Source of the DNA: Variovorax jilinensis
GTDB lineage: Bacteria > Pseudomonadota > Gammaproteobacteria > Burkholderiales > Burkholderiaceae_C
DNA: 64,000 nucleotides
Reading direction: 5' to 3'
Assembly: GCF_030316885.1 (NCBI RefSeq)
Contig: NZ_JASZYQ010000002.1
Location: 442,001-506,000, forward strand
Part shown: one piece after another, positions 35,398-43,918 of the stretch
Numbering within the stretch: the first letter of the stretch is position 1
How the letters are laid out: every line of letters starts with the position of its first letter
Program-made: the position numbers and the translations under genes
Notes under the pieces: generated by a model
What the model saw: the letters and a program-made list of their open reading frames with translations, nothing else
What the model was told of the DNA's origin: nothing
Database searches by the model: none

Positions 35398-37649
35398 ATT
35401 CCACACTCACTCCTCAAGCCGCCCAGACCCGTCCACGTACGCAGGACGAGGACGAGCTCGATTTCGGGCGCTACCTCGAGGTCCTGGTGGCGAACAAGTG
35501 GCTGATCGCCGCGGTGACGCTGGTCGTGTTCCTGCTGGGCACGGCCTACGCCTTCCTGCAGCGGCCGGTGTACGAGGCCAACATGGTGATCCAGGTCGAG
35601 GACCCCGATTCCGCGCGGGGCGTGGGCGCCCTGCGCGAAGCGGGCGGCCTGATCGACGTCAAGACACCGGCCGTGGCCGAGATGGAAATCATCCGTTCGC
35701 GCCTGATCTCGGGTCAGGCGATCGACGCGACCAAGCTCTACATCAACGCGATACCCAACTACGCGCCGCTGGTCGGCGGCTGGATGGCACGCCGCGCGAC
35801 CGGCCTGTCGGAGCCGGGCTTCCTCGGCATGGGTGGCTACGTCACGGGCACGGAGCAGATCCAGGTCGGCCAGTTCGACGTGCCGGCGACGCTCGAGGGC
35901 GCGCGCTTCGTCGTCACGGCAAAGGGCGGCGGGCAGTACACGCTGACTTCCGACAGGCTGTCACAGGCCCTGGTGGGCGTGGTCGGCACGCCGATGAAGG
36001 CGCAGACGCCTGACGGCCCGATCGAACTCAACATCTCGGCGCTCAGCGGCAAGCCGGGGGCCGAGTTCAATCTCACGCGCCTGCCGACCCTGCCGACCAC
36101 GCTCGGCCTGCAGTCAGGGCTGACGCTGAACGAGCGGGTGCGGCAGTCCGGCATCATCAACGTCACGCTGCAGGACGTGGACCCGAATCGCGCGCGCCAG
36201 GTGCTCAACGCGATCGGCCAGCAGTACGTGCTGCAGAACGTCGAACGCAAGTCGGCCGAGGCGCAGAAGTCGCTGGCCTTCCTCGACGCCCAGCTGCCGC
36301 AGTACAAGCGCCAGATGGAAGCGTCCGAGGAGACCTACAACCGCTATCGCAACCAGAAGGGCACGGTGGCCTTCACCGAGGAAGCCAACCTCATCCTGGC
36401 CCAGGCGGTCGATCGCCAGACCAAGCTGCTGGACGCCGAGCAGCGTCGGCGCGAACTCGAGGCGCGCTTCACCTCCTCGCATCCGCTGGTGCAGACGCTC
36501 GATTCGCAGATCGCGGCCTACAAGGCCGACATGGCCGGCATCCAGTCGCGCATCAAGGGACTGCCGCTGATCCAGCAGGAAGCCGTGCGCATGGAGCGCG
36601 AGGTGCGGGTCAACACTGAGCTGTATCAATCGCTGCTCAACAACGCGCTGCAGCTGCGCCTGGTCAAGGAGGGCAAGGTCGGCAACGTGCGCGTGCTCGA
36701 CGAAGCCATCACCACGCCTGTGCCGGTCTCGCCGAACCGCAACGTCATCATGGCGGCCTCGCTGGTGCTCGGCCTGTTCCTCGGCGTCTGCGCGGCCTTC
36801 CTGCGCAATGCCTTCGTCGAACAGCGCATCCGCGATCCGCACGAGGTGGAGGCCGACCTCGGCATGCCGGTGTTCTCGACCATTCCGACCAGCCCGGCGC
36901 AGGAGGCCATCGCCAAGAGGCGCCTGAGCGGCGCCACCGGGGTGCGGCTGCTGACGATCGAGAAGGCGGACGACCCCGCGGTCGAAAGCCTGCGCAGCCT
37001 GCGCACCGCGATGCAGTTCGCGATGCTGGAGGCTCCCAACAACCGCGTGCTGATCACCGGTCCGACACCGGGCGTCGGCAAGACCTTCGTGTCGTCGAAT
37101 TTCGCCGCGCTGATGGCGGCCGCTGGGCGACGCACGCTGCTGATCGACGCCGACCTGCGGCGCGGCCACTCGCACCAGTATTTCGGCCTGCAGCGCCATG
37201 GCGGCCTGTCCGAGCTGATCGCCGGCAGCCTCACGGTGCAGCAGACGGTGCACCGGCAGGTGGTGCCGAACCTCGACTTCCTGGCCACCGGCCAGTTGCC
37301 GCCCAACCCGGCCGAACTGCTGGTGTCGGATTCTTTCAAGAACCATCTCGAGAAGCTGTCCGATCAGTACGACCTCGTCGTGGTGGACGCGCCTCCGGTG
37401 CTGGTCGCGGCCGACACGAGCACGATCGCGACCCACATGGGCACGGTGCTGCTGGTCGGCCGAGTCGACCAGTCGACCATGGGTGAACTGAAGGAAAGCA
37501 CGCGCCGCCTGGCCATGGGCGGCAAGGCCGCCACCGGCATGCTGCTGAACGGCATGAACGTCAATCGCCGGGCCTATGCGCCGTACAAGTACGGCCGCTA
37601 TCGCTACACCAGCTACGACTACGAGAGCATCCTACCCGAAGAACAGTGA
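35394..37649 (+). CDS. wzc: Wzc-type polysaccharide co-polymerase and tyrosine autokinase
   Basis: A 751-residue fused protein. The N-terminal Wzz domain starts with a helix ('WLIAAVTLVVFLLGTAYAFL') and continues as a long periplasmic coiled coil to a second helix ('MAASLVLGLFLGVCAAFL'). The cytoplasmic BY-kinase has Walker A with K563 in 'GPTPGVGKTF', Walker A' 'LLIDADLRRG' and Walker B 'LVVVDAPP'. The tail carries seven tyrosines in about 20 residues ('YAPYKYGRYRYTSYDY'), the autophosphorylation cluster. It sets chain length and drives export with the upstream channel protein. Transcription ends at the bidirectional hairpin at 37831-37861. Confidence 0.96.
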   Translation: MNSTLTPQAAQTRPRTQDEDELDFGRYLEVLVANKWLIAAVTLVVFLLGTAYAFLQRPVYEANMVIQVEDPDSARGVGALREAGGLIDVKTPAVAEMEIIRSRLISGQAIDATKLYINAIPNYAPLVGGWMARRATGLSEPGFLGMGGYVTGTEQIQVGQFDVPATLEGARFVVTAKGGGQYTLTSDRLSQALVGVVGTPMKAQTPDGPIELNISALSGKPGAEFNLTRLPTLPTTLGLQSGLTLNERVRQSGIINVTLQDVDPNRARQVLNAIGQQYVLQNVERKSAEAQKSLAFLDAQLPQYKRQMEASEETYNRYRNQKGTVAFTEEANLILAQAVDRQTKLLDAEQRRRELEARFTSSHPLVQTLDSQIAAYKADMAGIQSRIKGLPLIQQEAVRMEREVRVNTELYQSLLNNALQLRLVKEGKVGNVRVLDEAITTPVPVSPNRNVIMAASLVLGLFLGVCAAFLRNAFVEQRIRDPHEVEADLGMPVFSTIPTSPAQEAIAKRRLSGATGVRLLTIEKADDPAVESLRSLRTAMQFAMLEAPNNRVLITGPTPGVGKTFVSSNFAALMAAAGRRTLLIDADLRRGHSHQYFGLQRHGGLSELIAGSLTVQQTVHRQVVPNLDFLATGQLPPNPAELLVSDSFKNHLEKLSDQYDLVVVDAPPVLVAADTSTIATHMGTVLLVGRVDQSTMGELKESTRRLAMGGKAATGMLLNGMNVNRRAYAPYKYGRYRYTSYDYESILPEEQ

Positions 37650-37679
37650 CTCGCCTCCCAGCCTCGAAGGACAAGCTCG

Positions 37680-37820
37680 CCCCCCAGCCTCGCTCACGCA
37701 GCTTCGCTGCGAGCAGCTCGGGCACCCCCCTGCCGGGGGGCAACACCTGAGGCCCGGCGAAGCCGGTTCCTCGGTGTTTCGCGAAGGGGGACCTGGCTTC
37801 GCCGGTCCCTGGGGAGCGGG
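37680..37820. repeat. hairpin-rich intergenic element between wzc and the glycosyltransferases
   Basis: This non-coding stretch between convergent operons holds at least three short perfect hairpins: CGCAGC-TTC-GCTGCG (about 37698), CCCCCC-TGCC-GGGGGG (about 37724) and CCGGC-GAA-GCCGG (about 37756). The last sequence is echoed near 37797 (GGCTTCGCCGG). Elements of this kind are, from memory, scattered between genes in Comamonadaceae genomes. It is probably a dispersed palindromic repeat rather than a gene; no coding potential is seen. Confidence 0.5.
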
Positions 37821-37830
37821 AATGTACAAG

Positions 37831-37861
37831 AAAAGGGCCTGGCGCATTGCCAGGCCCTTTT
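37831..37861. terminator. bidirectional intrinsic terminator between converging EPS operons
   Basis: AAAA, then a nine-base perfect stem GGGCCTGGC / GCCAGGCCC (37835-37843 and 37849-37857) with loop GCATT, then TTTT. The A and T tracts make it work in both directions, ending wzc transcription from the left and the glycosyltransferase operon from the right. Confidence 0.85.
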
Positions 37862-37881
37862 CCTTTTGCGGCGTGCTGCCG

Positions 37882-39108
37882 CTATTTCTCGGCGATGACG
37901 GTGCGCAGATCCTGTTCCAGGCGCGTCAGTACGGCATCCCGGTCGAAGTGGCGTTCGGCATAGGCGCGCGCGCTCAGGCCGAGTTCGCGGCGCCGCTCGG
38001 GCTGGGTCGCGAGGTCGAGCACGGCGTCTGCGAAGGCGCGCGGGCTGTCGGGCGGGACCGCAATGCCGCACTGTGCGGCGACGCGGCCGACTTGCGTGTC
38101 GGGGGCGGCGCCGGCGACCACAGGGCGGCCGCTGCTGAGCATGCCGGTGAGGCGCGAGGGCATCACGAGGTCGGCGGCATCGGCGCGTTGCGGCAGCAGG
38201 TGGATGTCGGCCATGCCGAGCAGATCGCCGAGGCGCTCGACCGGTTGCAGGTCGAGAAAACGCACGTTCGACATGCCTTCGCAGCGTTTCACGAGATCGG
38301 CACGTCCGGCGCCGTTGCCGCAGAAGACGAACTCGAGGCCCGGCTGATCCTTGAGCATGACGGCCATCTCGGCCAGCAGCTCAAGGCCCTGCTTGGCGCC
38401 CATGTTGCCGGAATAGAGCGCGACCACCGCGTCGTGTGCGATGCCCAGTTCGGCGCGGTAGGGACTCGGGCCCGTCAGCGGGCGCAGGCCGGCGACATCG
38501 GCCCAGTTCTCGAACAGCACGCGCCGCGCGTCATCGGTGCCCTTGGCTGCCGCCATTTGCAGCATGGGCTGCGAGATGGTCGAGATGCGATCGAAGCCGC
38601 GCATCAGCGAGCGCTCCACCGAAGCCACGAAGGCGCGCACGCGCCGGCCCTGCAGCAGGCCGAGCTCGAAGGCGGCGTCGACCTCGTAGTCCTGGATGTG
38701 CAGCCAGGACTTGGCACCGCGCAGCTTCGCGAATGCCAGCGCCGCCGGCGCGCAGAACAACGGGGGCTCGGTGACGAACACCAGGTCCGGCTTCCAGCGC
38801 CACTGCGCCAGAAGCGAGGGAATGCTCGACAACGCGAAGCTGGCGAGGTGAAGCAGGCGCTTGGTGCCGGTCACCTTGCGAGGCACCCAGAGCGGCGTGC
38901 GGAAGACCGTCGCGCCCTGCCACTCCTCGCGTGTGTACTGGCCCGCGTTGTAGCCGGGCCAGACCGCCCAGTCGGGGTAATAGGGCGGGGCGGTGACGAC
39001 GCGCACCTCGTGGCCGCGGGCGGCGAGCCAGGCCACCATCTCGCCGGAGTATTTGCCGATGCCGGTCAGTTCCGGTGCGAAGTTGATTCCGTAGACAAGC
39101 AGTTTCAT
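37882..39108 (-). CDS. WcaI-type colanic-acid-like glycosyltransferase (GT4)
   Basis: A 408-residue GT-B glycosyltransferase. The opening 'LLVYGINFAPELTGIGKYSG' and 'VTAPPYYPDWAVWPGY' are characteristic of WcaI, which adds fucose in colanic acid synthesis; the acceptor and sugar here may differ. The nucleotide-sugar site includes 'LYSGNMGAKQGLELL' and the C-terminal 'LVMPSRLTGMLSSGRPVVAG'. It is the last gene of the minus-strand operon, overlaps the upstream glycosyltransferase by four bases (ATGA) and ends 21 bases before the bidirectional terminator. It acts on the cytoplasmic face of the inner membrane. Confidence 0.9.
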   Translation of the reverse strand: MKLLVYGINFAPELTGIGKYSGEMVAWLAARGHEVRVVTAPPYYPDWAVWPGYNAGQYTREEWQGATVFRTPLWVPRKVTGTKRLLHLASFALSSIPSLLAQWRWKPDLVFVTEPPLFCAPAALAFAKLRGAKSWLHIQDYEVDAAFELGLLQGRRVRAFVASVERSLMRGFDRISTISQPMLQMAAAKGTDDARRVLFENWADVAGLRPLTGPSPYRAELGIAHDAVVALYSGNMGAKQGLELLAEMAVMLKDQPGLEFVFCGNGAGRADLVKRCEGMSNVRFLDLQPVERLGDLLGMADIHLLPQRADAADLVMPSRLTGMLSSGRPVVAGAAPDTQVGRVAAQCGIAVPPDSPRAFADAVLDLATQPERRRELGLSARAYAERHFDRDAVLTRLEQDLRTVIAEK

Positions 39109-40328
39109 CGATTCTGGCGCCGCATCGCGGCCACGGCGCCGGGCGCCCTGGGAAGGGCCGAGACATCGGACCCGGGCAAATGTTCGGCAATGATGCGCAG
39201 CAGCGTGGCGGCGACTTCGCCAACCTGGAAGCGCTGCGCGAAGCTGTGTCGGGCAGCCGCCCGCATTGCCTGCGCTTCCGCCGGCGGCAGGGCCAGCCAG
39301 CGCCTGAGGTTGTCGACGGTGCCGGCTTGCGTGTCGGTGGCAACGAGGCCGGCGCCATCCTGCTCGATCTCGCGCCAGATGTTCACCTTGTCGCTGATCA
39401 GAACCGGCGTGCCGCAAGCCAGGGCCTCGACCACCGCGATGCCGAAGTTCTCCTGGTGCGATGGCAGACAGAAGGCGTCGGCGGAGCGGAAGGCGCCCCA
39501 CTTGAGGTCGGCATGCAGCATGCCGGTCCAGGTGATGCGGGGCGCGATTCCGAGCGCGTCGGCGCGGCGCCGGAGTTCTCCGACGAGCGTCTCGTCGCCG
39601 GGGCCGGCCATCACGAGGTGCAGGTCGGCGGCATCGGCTGCGACGCGTGCGAAAGCCTCGATCAGCAGGTCGCCGCCCTTCTTCTCATGGATGCGGCCGA
39701 GGTAGAGCAGTTGCCGCTTGCCTTGCAGTTCGGGAAAACGGGCCATGAAGGCCGCCTGGGTCGCCGCCTCGGCATCGGGCGGCGGCGCAGCCGTGCCGTA
39801 GGAGCCCACCACCTCGTTGGCGCGATAGAGCCAGAACGACTCGCGCGCGAGCAGGCGTTCTTCCTCGCAGGTGAAGAGCACGGCGGCTGCATCGCGCAGC
39901 ACGCGGTACTCGCCCCAGGGCCAGTAGAGCCACTTCTTGAGGTGCTTGAGCGGATAGCGCTTCTTGAACCACGGGTCGAGCATGCCGTGGGTGTAGACGA
40001 AGTAGGGCGTGGTCGAGCCGCGCAGGGCCCGCCATGCCGCCAGGCCCACGTACTGCCACAGGCCGTTGACGATCACCGCGTCGTAGTCGGCCGCATGCGC
40101 GCGCAGCCACTCGACCGTGCGCGGGTTGTAGCCGTAGCCGCCGCGCGAAGGGCCCGTCGCATGCACCGGCGCCAGGCAGGCGGCGACGAAGGGCGCGGCC
40201 GGGTCGTCGAGGCTCAGCAGTTCGCTGTGGTGGCCGAGCGCCACGAGCGCCTCGTGGATGCGCAGCACGCCTTCGATGGGACCGCCGGTGTTGGGGTCCA
40301 CCGACGGGATCATCTGAAGCAGCTTCAC
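39105..40328 (-). CDS. glycosyltransferase family 4 protein (EPS)
   Basis: A 407-residue GT-B enzyme. The N-terminal acceptor half has 'MIPSVDPNTGGPIEGVLRIH' and 'PYFVYTHGMLDPWFKKRYPL', a pattern shared by a group of EPS glycosyltransferases, and the donor half has 'LLYLGRIHEKKGGDLLIEAF' and the E-x7-E motif in 'SHQENFGIAVVEALACGTPV'. The start is GTG at 40328, overlapping the polymerase stop (GTGA); the first ATG, five codons later, would give nearly the same protein. The sugar transferred is not predictable. Confidence 0.9.
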   Translation of the reverse strand: MKLLQMIPSVDPNTGGPIEGVLRIHEALVALGHHSELLSLDDPAAPFVAACLAPVHATGPSRGGYGYNPRTVEWLRAHAADYDAVIVNGLWQYVGLAAWRALRGSTTPYFVYTHGMLDPWFKKRYPLKHLKKWLYWPWGEYRVLRDAAAVLFTCEEERLLARESFWLYRANEVVGSYGTAAPPPDAEAATQAAFMARFPELQGKRQLLYLGRIHEKKGGDLLIEAFARVAADAADLHLVMAGPGDETLVGELRRRADALGIAPRITWTGMLHADLKWGAFRSADAFCLPSHQENFGIAVVEALACGTPVLISDKVNIWREIEQDGAGLVATDTQAGTVDNLRRWLALPPAEAQAMRAAARHSFAQRFQVGEVAATLLRIIAEHLPGSDVSALPRAPGAVAAMRRQNR

Positions 40329-41680
40329 GATCGGGCTGACGCGCGGGCCGGGAAGAATTCGGCTTGCGGGTACTTGAAGACGAGCAGGCCCATGGCCAGC
40401 AGGATGCCCAGCATCCCGTGCGCCGAGAGCTGGCCGATGCTCGACCAGGTGAGCAGCGCGAGCGACACCGCGAGCCACAGCAGGACCGGGTATGGCGAGC
40501 GGACGCGGTAGGAAAGAATCAGGCTCTTCGAGACGCCGACCGCGATCACCCCGACCTTGAGCGCGGTGTAGGCATAGCCGAGCAGTCCGCCCTCGAGCAG
40601 GATCCGGCCGGCCTCGAACTCGGCAAGGGCAAATTCCTGACTGCCGATGCGCACATAGCTTGCGAGGTTCGATCCCAGCCCGAGGCCCAGGCCCAGCCAG
40701 TCGACCCTGTCGTGGACATAGGGCTCGCCGATGAAGATCGTGAGCAGCCGGACCCAGAAGTCCTCGGACTCGGCCGCGGTCTCGAAGCGCTGGCTCGCGA
40801 TCTCGATGGCGCCGCTGAAGACGAAGAGGAGTACCCCGATCAAGATCACGCCGCCGAACACCGCGAGCGCGGCACGTGTCCGGGCCGGGCCCCTGGCGAA
40901 CCACAGCCGTCCGAGGAAATAGGCCGGGAGGAACACGATGGCATAGACGATGGTGGCGCGCGATCCGCTCACCAGGCTGCCGGCCACGAGTCCGGCGAGC
41001 GCGAGCACCGCGAACAGCGACTGCAACGGATTGCGCTTGCGCGCGGCCAGGACGCCGAAGACCAGCGGTGCGACCAGCGCGAGGTAGGTCGTGTAGCCCA
41101 GCGTGAAGCTGAAGAAGCCCGTGGTGCGGACCACGCCCGCGGCCACCAGGAAGATCTCGTCCTCTTCGCCGCCCACCTGGCTGTTGATGCGTGCGCCCGG
41201 TGGCGACACCGACTGCACCAGGGCCAGTGGCACCATGATGACGAGGATCCAGACTGCGGTCAGCACCGCCACGCGGTAGTCGGTCTCGTTCATGGCCGCG
41301 GCCGCCGCGACCGCGAACCAGATGTAGAGCAGCCAGAAGCGCAGGCCGATCAGCAGGATGATGGGCGAGCTCTGCCCGGCGACCAGCTGGAACAGCCCCC
41401 AGGCCACCACCATGCACGACCAGACCAGCAGCACCATCGTGACGCCGCGCTGGCGCTGGAGATGCCCGTGGGTGAAGGCGTAGGCGATCACGTAGATCGC
41501 GAGCACGTCGCGCAGCAGCAGCAGCGGGATGGTCGCCGAGGCGCTGCCCCACTTGCGGACCGCGCCCTCGAACACCAGGACCAGCAGCACGCCGATGAAG
41601 GCCCGGCCCGCGCGGGTCATCGAGGCGCGACGCGCCACGGGGGGGGCGGCGGGCAGGGAACTCGCAACGGCACTGTTCAT
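40325..41680 (-). CDS. Wzy-type O-antigen/EPS polymerase-like membrane protein
   Basis: A 451-residue protein with about ten to twelve hydrophobic helices and a larger loop around 'SVSPPGARINSQVGGEEDE'. The segment 'VSGSRATIVYAIVFLPAYF' is typical of the polymerase/ligase superfamily, in which a loop arginine is important. Topology, size and its place among glycosyltransferases make it the likely polymerase that joins repeat units on the periplasmic side. Sequence divergence in this family is high, so a ligase cannot be excluded. It overlaps genes on both sides by four bases, so the operon is translated as a tightly coupled chain. Confidence 0.8.
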   Translation of the reverse strand: MNSAVASSLPAAPPVARRASMTRAGRAFIGVLLVLVFEGAVRKWGSASATIPLLLLRDVLAIYVIAYAFTHGHLQRQRGVTMVLLVWSCMVVAWGLFQLVAGQSSPIILLIGLRFWLLYIWFAVAAAAAMNETDYRVAVLTAVWILVIMVPLALVQSVSPPGARINSQVGGEEDEIFLVAAGVVRTTGFFSFTLGYTTYLALVAPLVFGVLAARKRNPLQSLFAVLALAGLVAGSLVSGSRATIVYAIVFLPAYFLGRLWFARGPARTRAALAVFGGVILIGVLLFVFSGAIEIASQRFETAAESEDFWVRLLTIFIGEPYVHDRVDWLGLGLGLGSNLASYVRIGSQEFALAEFEAGRILLEGGLLGYAYTALKVGVIAVGVSKSLILSYRVRSPYPVLLWLAVSLALLTWSSIGQLSAHGMLGILLAMGLLVFKYPQAEFFPARASARS

Positions 41681-42852
41681 CGCACGAAATCCTCAAGCAA
41701 TCGGCCCGCGCGTTCGCGGTAGTCGGCCCACGAGAACGCCTGGCCGGCGCTTCGAGCTGCCGGGCGGGCGGCGCGCACGCGTTCGGGATTCTCGATCAGC
41801 CCGCGCAGCGTGTCATGCAGATCGTCCGCGTCGGGTTCGACGATCCAGCCGCTGCCCGGGTGGTTCTCGATCATGGCCTTGGCGCCGGTCTGGGTCGTGA
41901 CGATGGCCGGCGTGCCGCAGGCCATGGCCTCGGCGACCACCATGCCGAAGGAATCCGAGCGCGACGGCAGCAGCAGGCAGTCGGCCTGCGCGAGCGCGGC
42001 GTAGAGCTCCTTTTGCGGCACGTTGGTCCGGTAGCGGGCGTTGGGCGTGGCCGCCACTTCGGCAATCCACACCGGGTCCTCGACGCCGCCGATGAACTCG
42101 AGCTCGTAGCGCAGTCCCTCGGCATGCAGCCGCCGGAAGGCCGCGAGGATGAGGTCGATCGACTTGCGAAGGCACAGCACGCCTGCGAAGACGAAGCGCA
42201 GCGGGCCCTCGGAGGGTTGCCACTCGGGCGTGTTGCGCGGGGGCTCGGCACCCAGCAGCAGCGGGTGCAGCTTGTCGCTCGGCACGCCGTTCGCCACGTA
42301 GCTTTCGGCCGCCAGTGGCGAGCAGGCGAGGATCATGTCGGCCAGCCGCACCTCCTCGTCCTTGCGCCGGTTGATCTCCGGCGTGTAGGGCGTGTCGAAG
42401 CCGCCGAGCAGTTCGAGCGCGGCCTGGTGGTGAAGCGCCGCGGCATCGAGCACGCAGCGCGCGCCCACCGCCTTCGCGGCCCGGAAGGTGTGGAAGGCCG
42501 CGTTCTCGTAGGCGACCACGACCTGGGGCCGGTCGCGCATTACCTGGCGTGCGGCCCAGGCATCGAACCAATGGAAGATCCGATGCATGTTGTCGGAGTC
42601 GGCCAGGCGCAGGGCGCGCGCCAGGCGCGTCGTGGCCTGGAAGCGCGCCGGATGGCGTCGCAGCGCACGCGGGATGTCGATGGTCCGGATGCGCTGGCGC
42701 CAGCGCGCGGGCATCCATCTCGGCGGCGCCTCGCCGGTCTCGATCACGGGCACGCCGGACCAGAATCCCTGCAGCAGCGCCCGCTCGTGCAGCGCCAGCG
42801 CCATCTGGTGCGCGTGCTGCAGGACGGGACTGGTGACCAGCACGGTGTTCAT
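41677..42852 (-). CDS. glycosyltransferase family 4 protein (EPS)
   Basis: A 391-residue GT-B enzyme. The acceptor domain contains 'RCVLDAAALHHQAALELL', and the donor half reads 'LRFVFAGVLCLRKSIDLILA' and 'SRSDSFGMVVAEAMACGTPA' (E-x7-E type), followed by 'HPGSGWIVEPDADDLHDTL'. It has the mix of motifs of retaining glycosyltransferases that use UDP or GDP sugars. The ATG at 42852 overlaps the upstream gene and its stop overlaps the polymerase start. Substrates are unknown; given ManC and Uxs, mannose and xylose are reasonable candidates. Confidence 0.88.
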   Translation of the reverse strand: MNTVLVTSPVLQHAHQMALALHERALLQGFWSGVPVIETGEAPPRWMPARWRQRIRTIDIPRALRRHPARFQATTRLARALRLADSDNMHRIFHWFDAWAARQVMRDRPQVVVAYENAAFHTFRAAKAVGARCVLDAAALHHQAALELLGGFDTPYTPEINRRKDEEVRLADMILACSPLAAESYVANGVPSDKLHPLLLGAEPPRNTPEWQPSEGPLRFVFAGVLCLRKSIDLILAAFRRLHAEGLRYELEFIGGVEDPVWIAEVAATPNARYRTNVPQKELYAALAQADCLLLPSRSDSFGMVVAEAMACGTPAIVTTQTGAKAMIENHPGSGWIVEPDADDLHDTLRGLIENPERVRAARPAARSAGQAFSWADYRERAGRLLEDFVR

Positions 42853-43889
42853 CGCTGCGTCCCGAGCCCGTGCGCGGCGGCAGGCGCCGATGCCAGTGGC
42901 AGCGACTTGGCCCTGCGTGCCTCGGCATCGAGCTCCAGCAATGCCGCCTGATGGACCGCGATGCAGTGTGGCTGGTACCAGTCGCGGGCCTGCCTGCCGA
43001 TCAGCGCCGCATCGAACGACGGCTGGCCGACCGACTCGAAGCCGGCCAGATAGTGCCGTCCGGCGACCAGGCCGTCTGCTTCTTCGTACGAGGGCGCCAG
43101 CAGCACCGGGCAGGCGCCATGGGCGGCATAGGCCGCGAAGATGCCGCTCTTGGCGACGAAATGCAGTTGATAGGCGACCACGCCATGGCTGGATTCGGAC
43201 AGCAGCGCGCTCACCGCTTCGGCCGGCAGCTTGCCGTGTACCACGGCCTCGGCCTGGCCGAGCCGGGCCGCAATCAAGGTACCGGCGGCAAAGCTCGCGC
43301 CGATGTCGTGGATGCGGAGCCCAAGGCGCTGCGCGCAGCGGAAGATCTCGCCGTCCTGCCAGGCGTAGGCCTTCTCGCGCACCTCGCGCGTCCCGAACAC
43401 CACCAGTCGCGGCTGGCGCGGCTGGTCGACCGGGTCCGGTTCGCCGACGTTCGAGAAGATCGGCAGCACCCGATGGGGCACTTCGCGCTTCTGCACGCCG
43501 TGCAGCCAGCGCGCGGAGCCCTCGCGGCTCGTGATCCAGAAGTCCGCCAGCCCGAGCAGCTCGCGCGCGATGTGCTTCTGCATGCCCGAGACCCAGAAGG
43601 CCGAACGCCACGGCGGACCGGTCGCGAACAGCTCGTGGAACACGATGCCGATGTTGTCGAAGCGCGGCCGCATCTCACGCATGGCGCGCAGCAGCCAGAA
43701 CGGCACGCCGCGCTTCTGGAAGCCGTAGCCGCTGAAATGCAGGCACAGCAGGCGACCGCCATAGCCGTCGATGCGCGAATCGGCCGCGAGTTCCACCACC
43801 GGCGCGTCCAGACCCCTGCCCATCAGGTGGGCATAGTCGAAGACGCCGCCAGGTCCCGGAGGAATGACGGAAATGAAGTCGTTGCGCAT
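42849..43889 (-). CDS. glycosyltransferase-like protein of the EPS cluster
   Basis: A 346-residue protein that I place only by fold and context. 'ISVIPPGPGGVFDYAHLMG' resembles the glycine-rich opening of GT-B glycosyltransferases, 'IGIVFHELFATGPPW' the acceptor half, and 'RLVVFGTREVREKAYAW' the start of a donor domain. The usual E-x7-E motif is not obvious; 'SHGVVAYQLHFVAKSGIFAA' occupies its place, with an S-x-IFA pattern. It could be a divergent glycosyltransferase with unusual chemistry. It overlaps the next gene by four bases and lies 29 bases after manC, within the same operon. Confidence 0.65.
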   Translation of the reverse strand: MRNDFISVIPPGPGGVFDYAHLMGRGLDAPVVELAADSRIDGYGGRLLCLHFSGYGFQKRGVPFWLLRAMREMRPRFDNIGIVFHELFATGPPWRSAFWVSGMQKHIARELLGLADFWITSREGSARWLHGVQKREVPHRVLPIFSNVGEPDPVDQPRQPRLVVFGTREVREKAYAWQDGEIFRCAQRLGLRIHDIGASFAAGTLIAARLGQAEAVVHGKLPAEAVSALLSESSHGVVAYQLHFVAKSGIFAAYAAHGACPVLLAPSYEEADGLVAGRHYLAGFESVGQPSFDAALIGRQARDWYQPHCIAVHQAALLELDAEARRAKSLPLASAPAAAHGLGTQR

Positions 43890-43918
43890 TCCTAGCTCGA
43901 CCGCGAAGGGGCGCGGCC

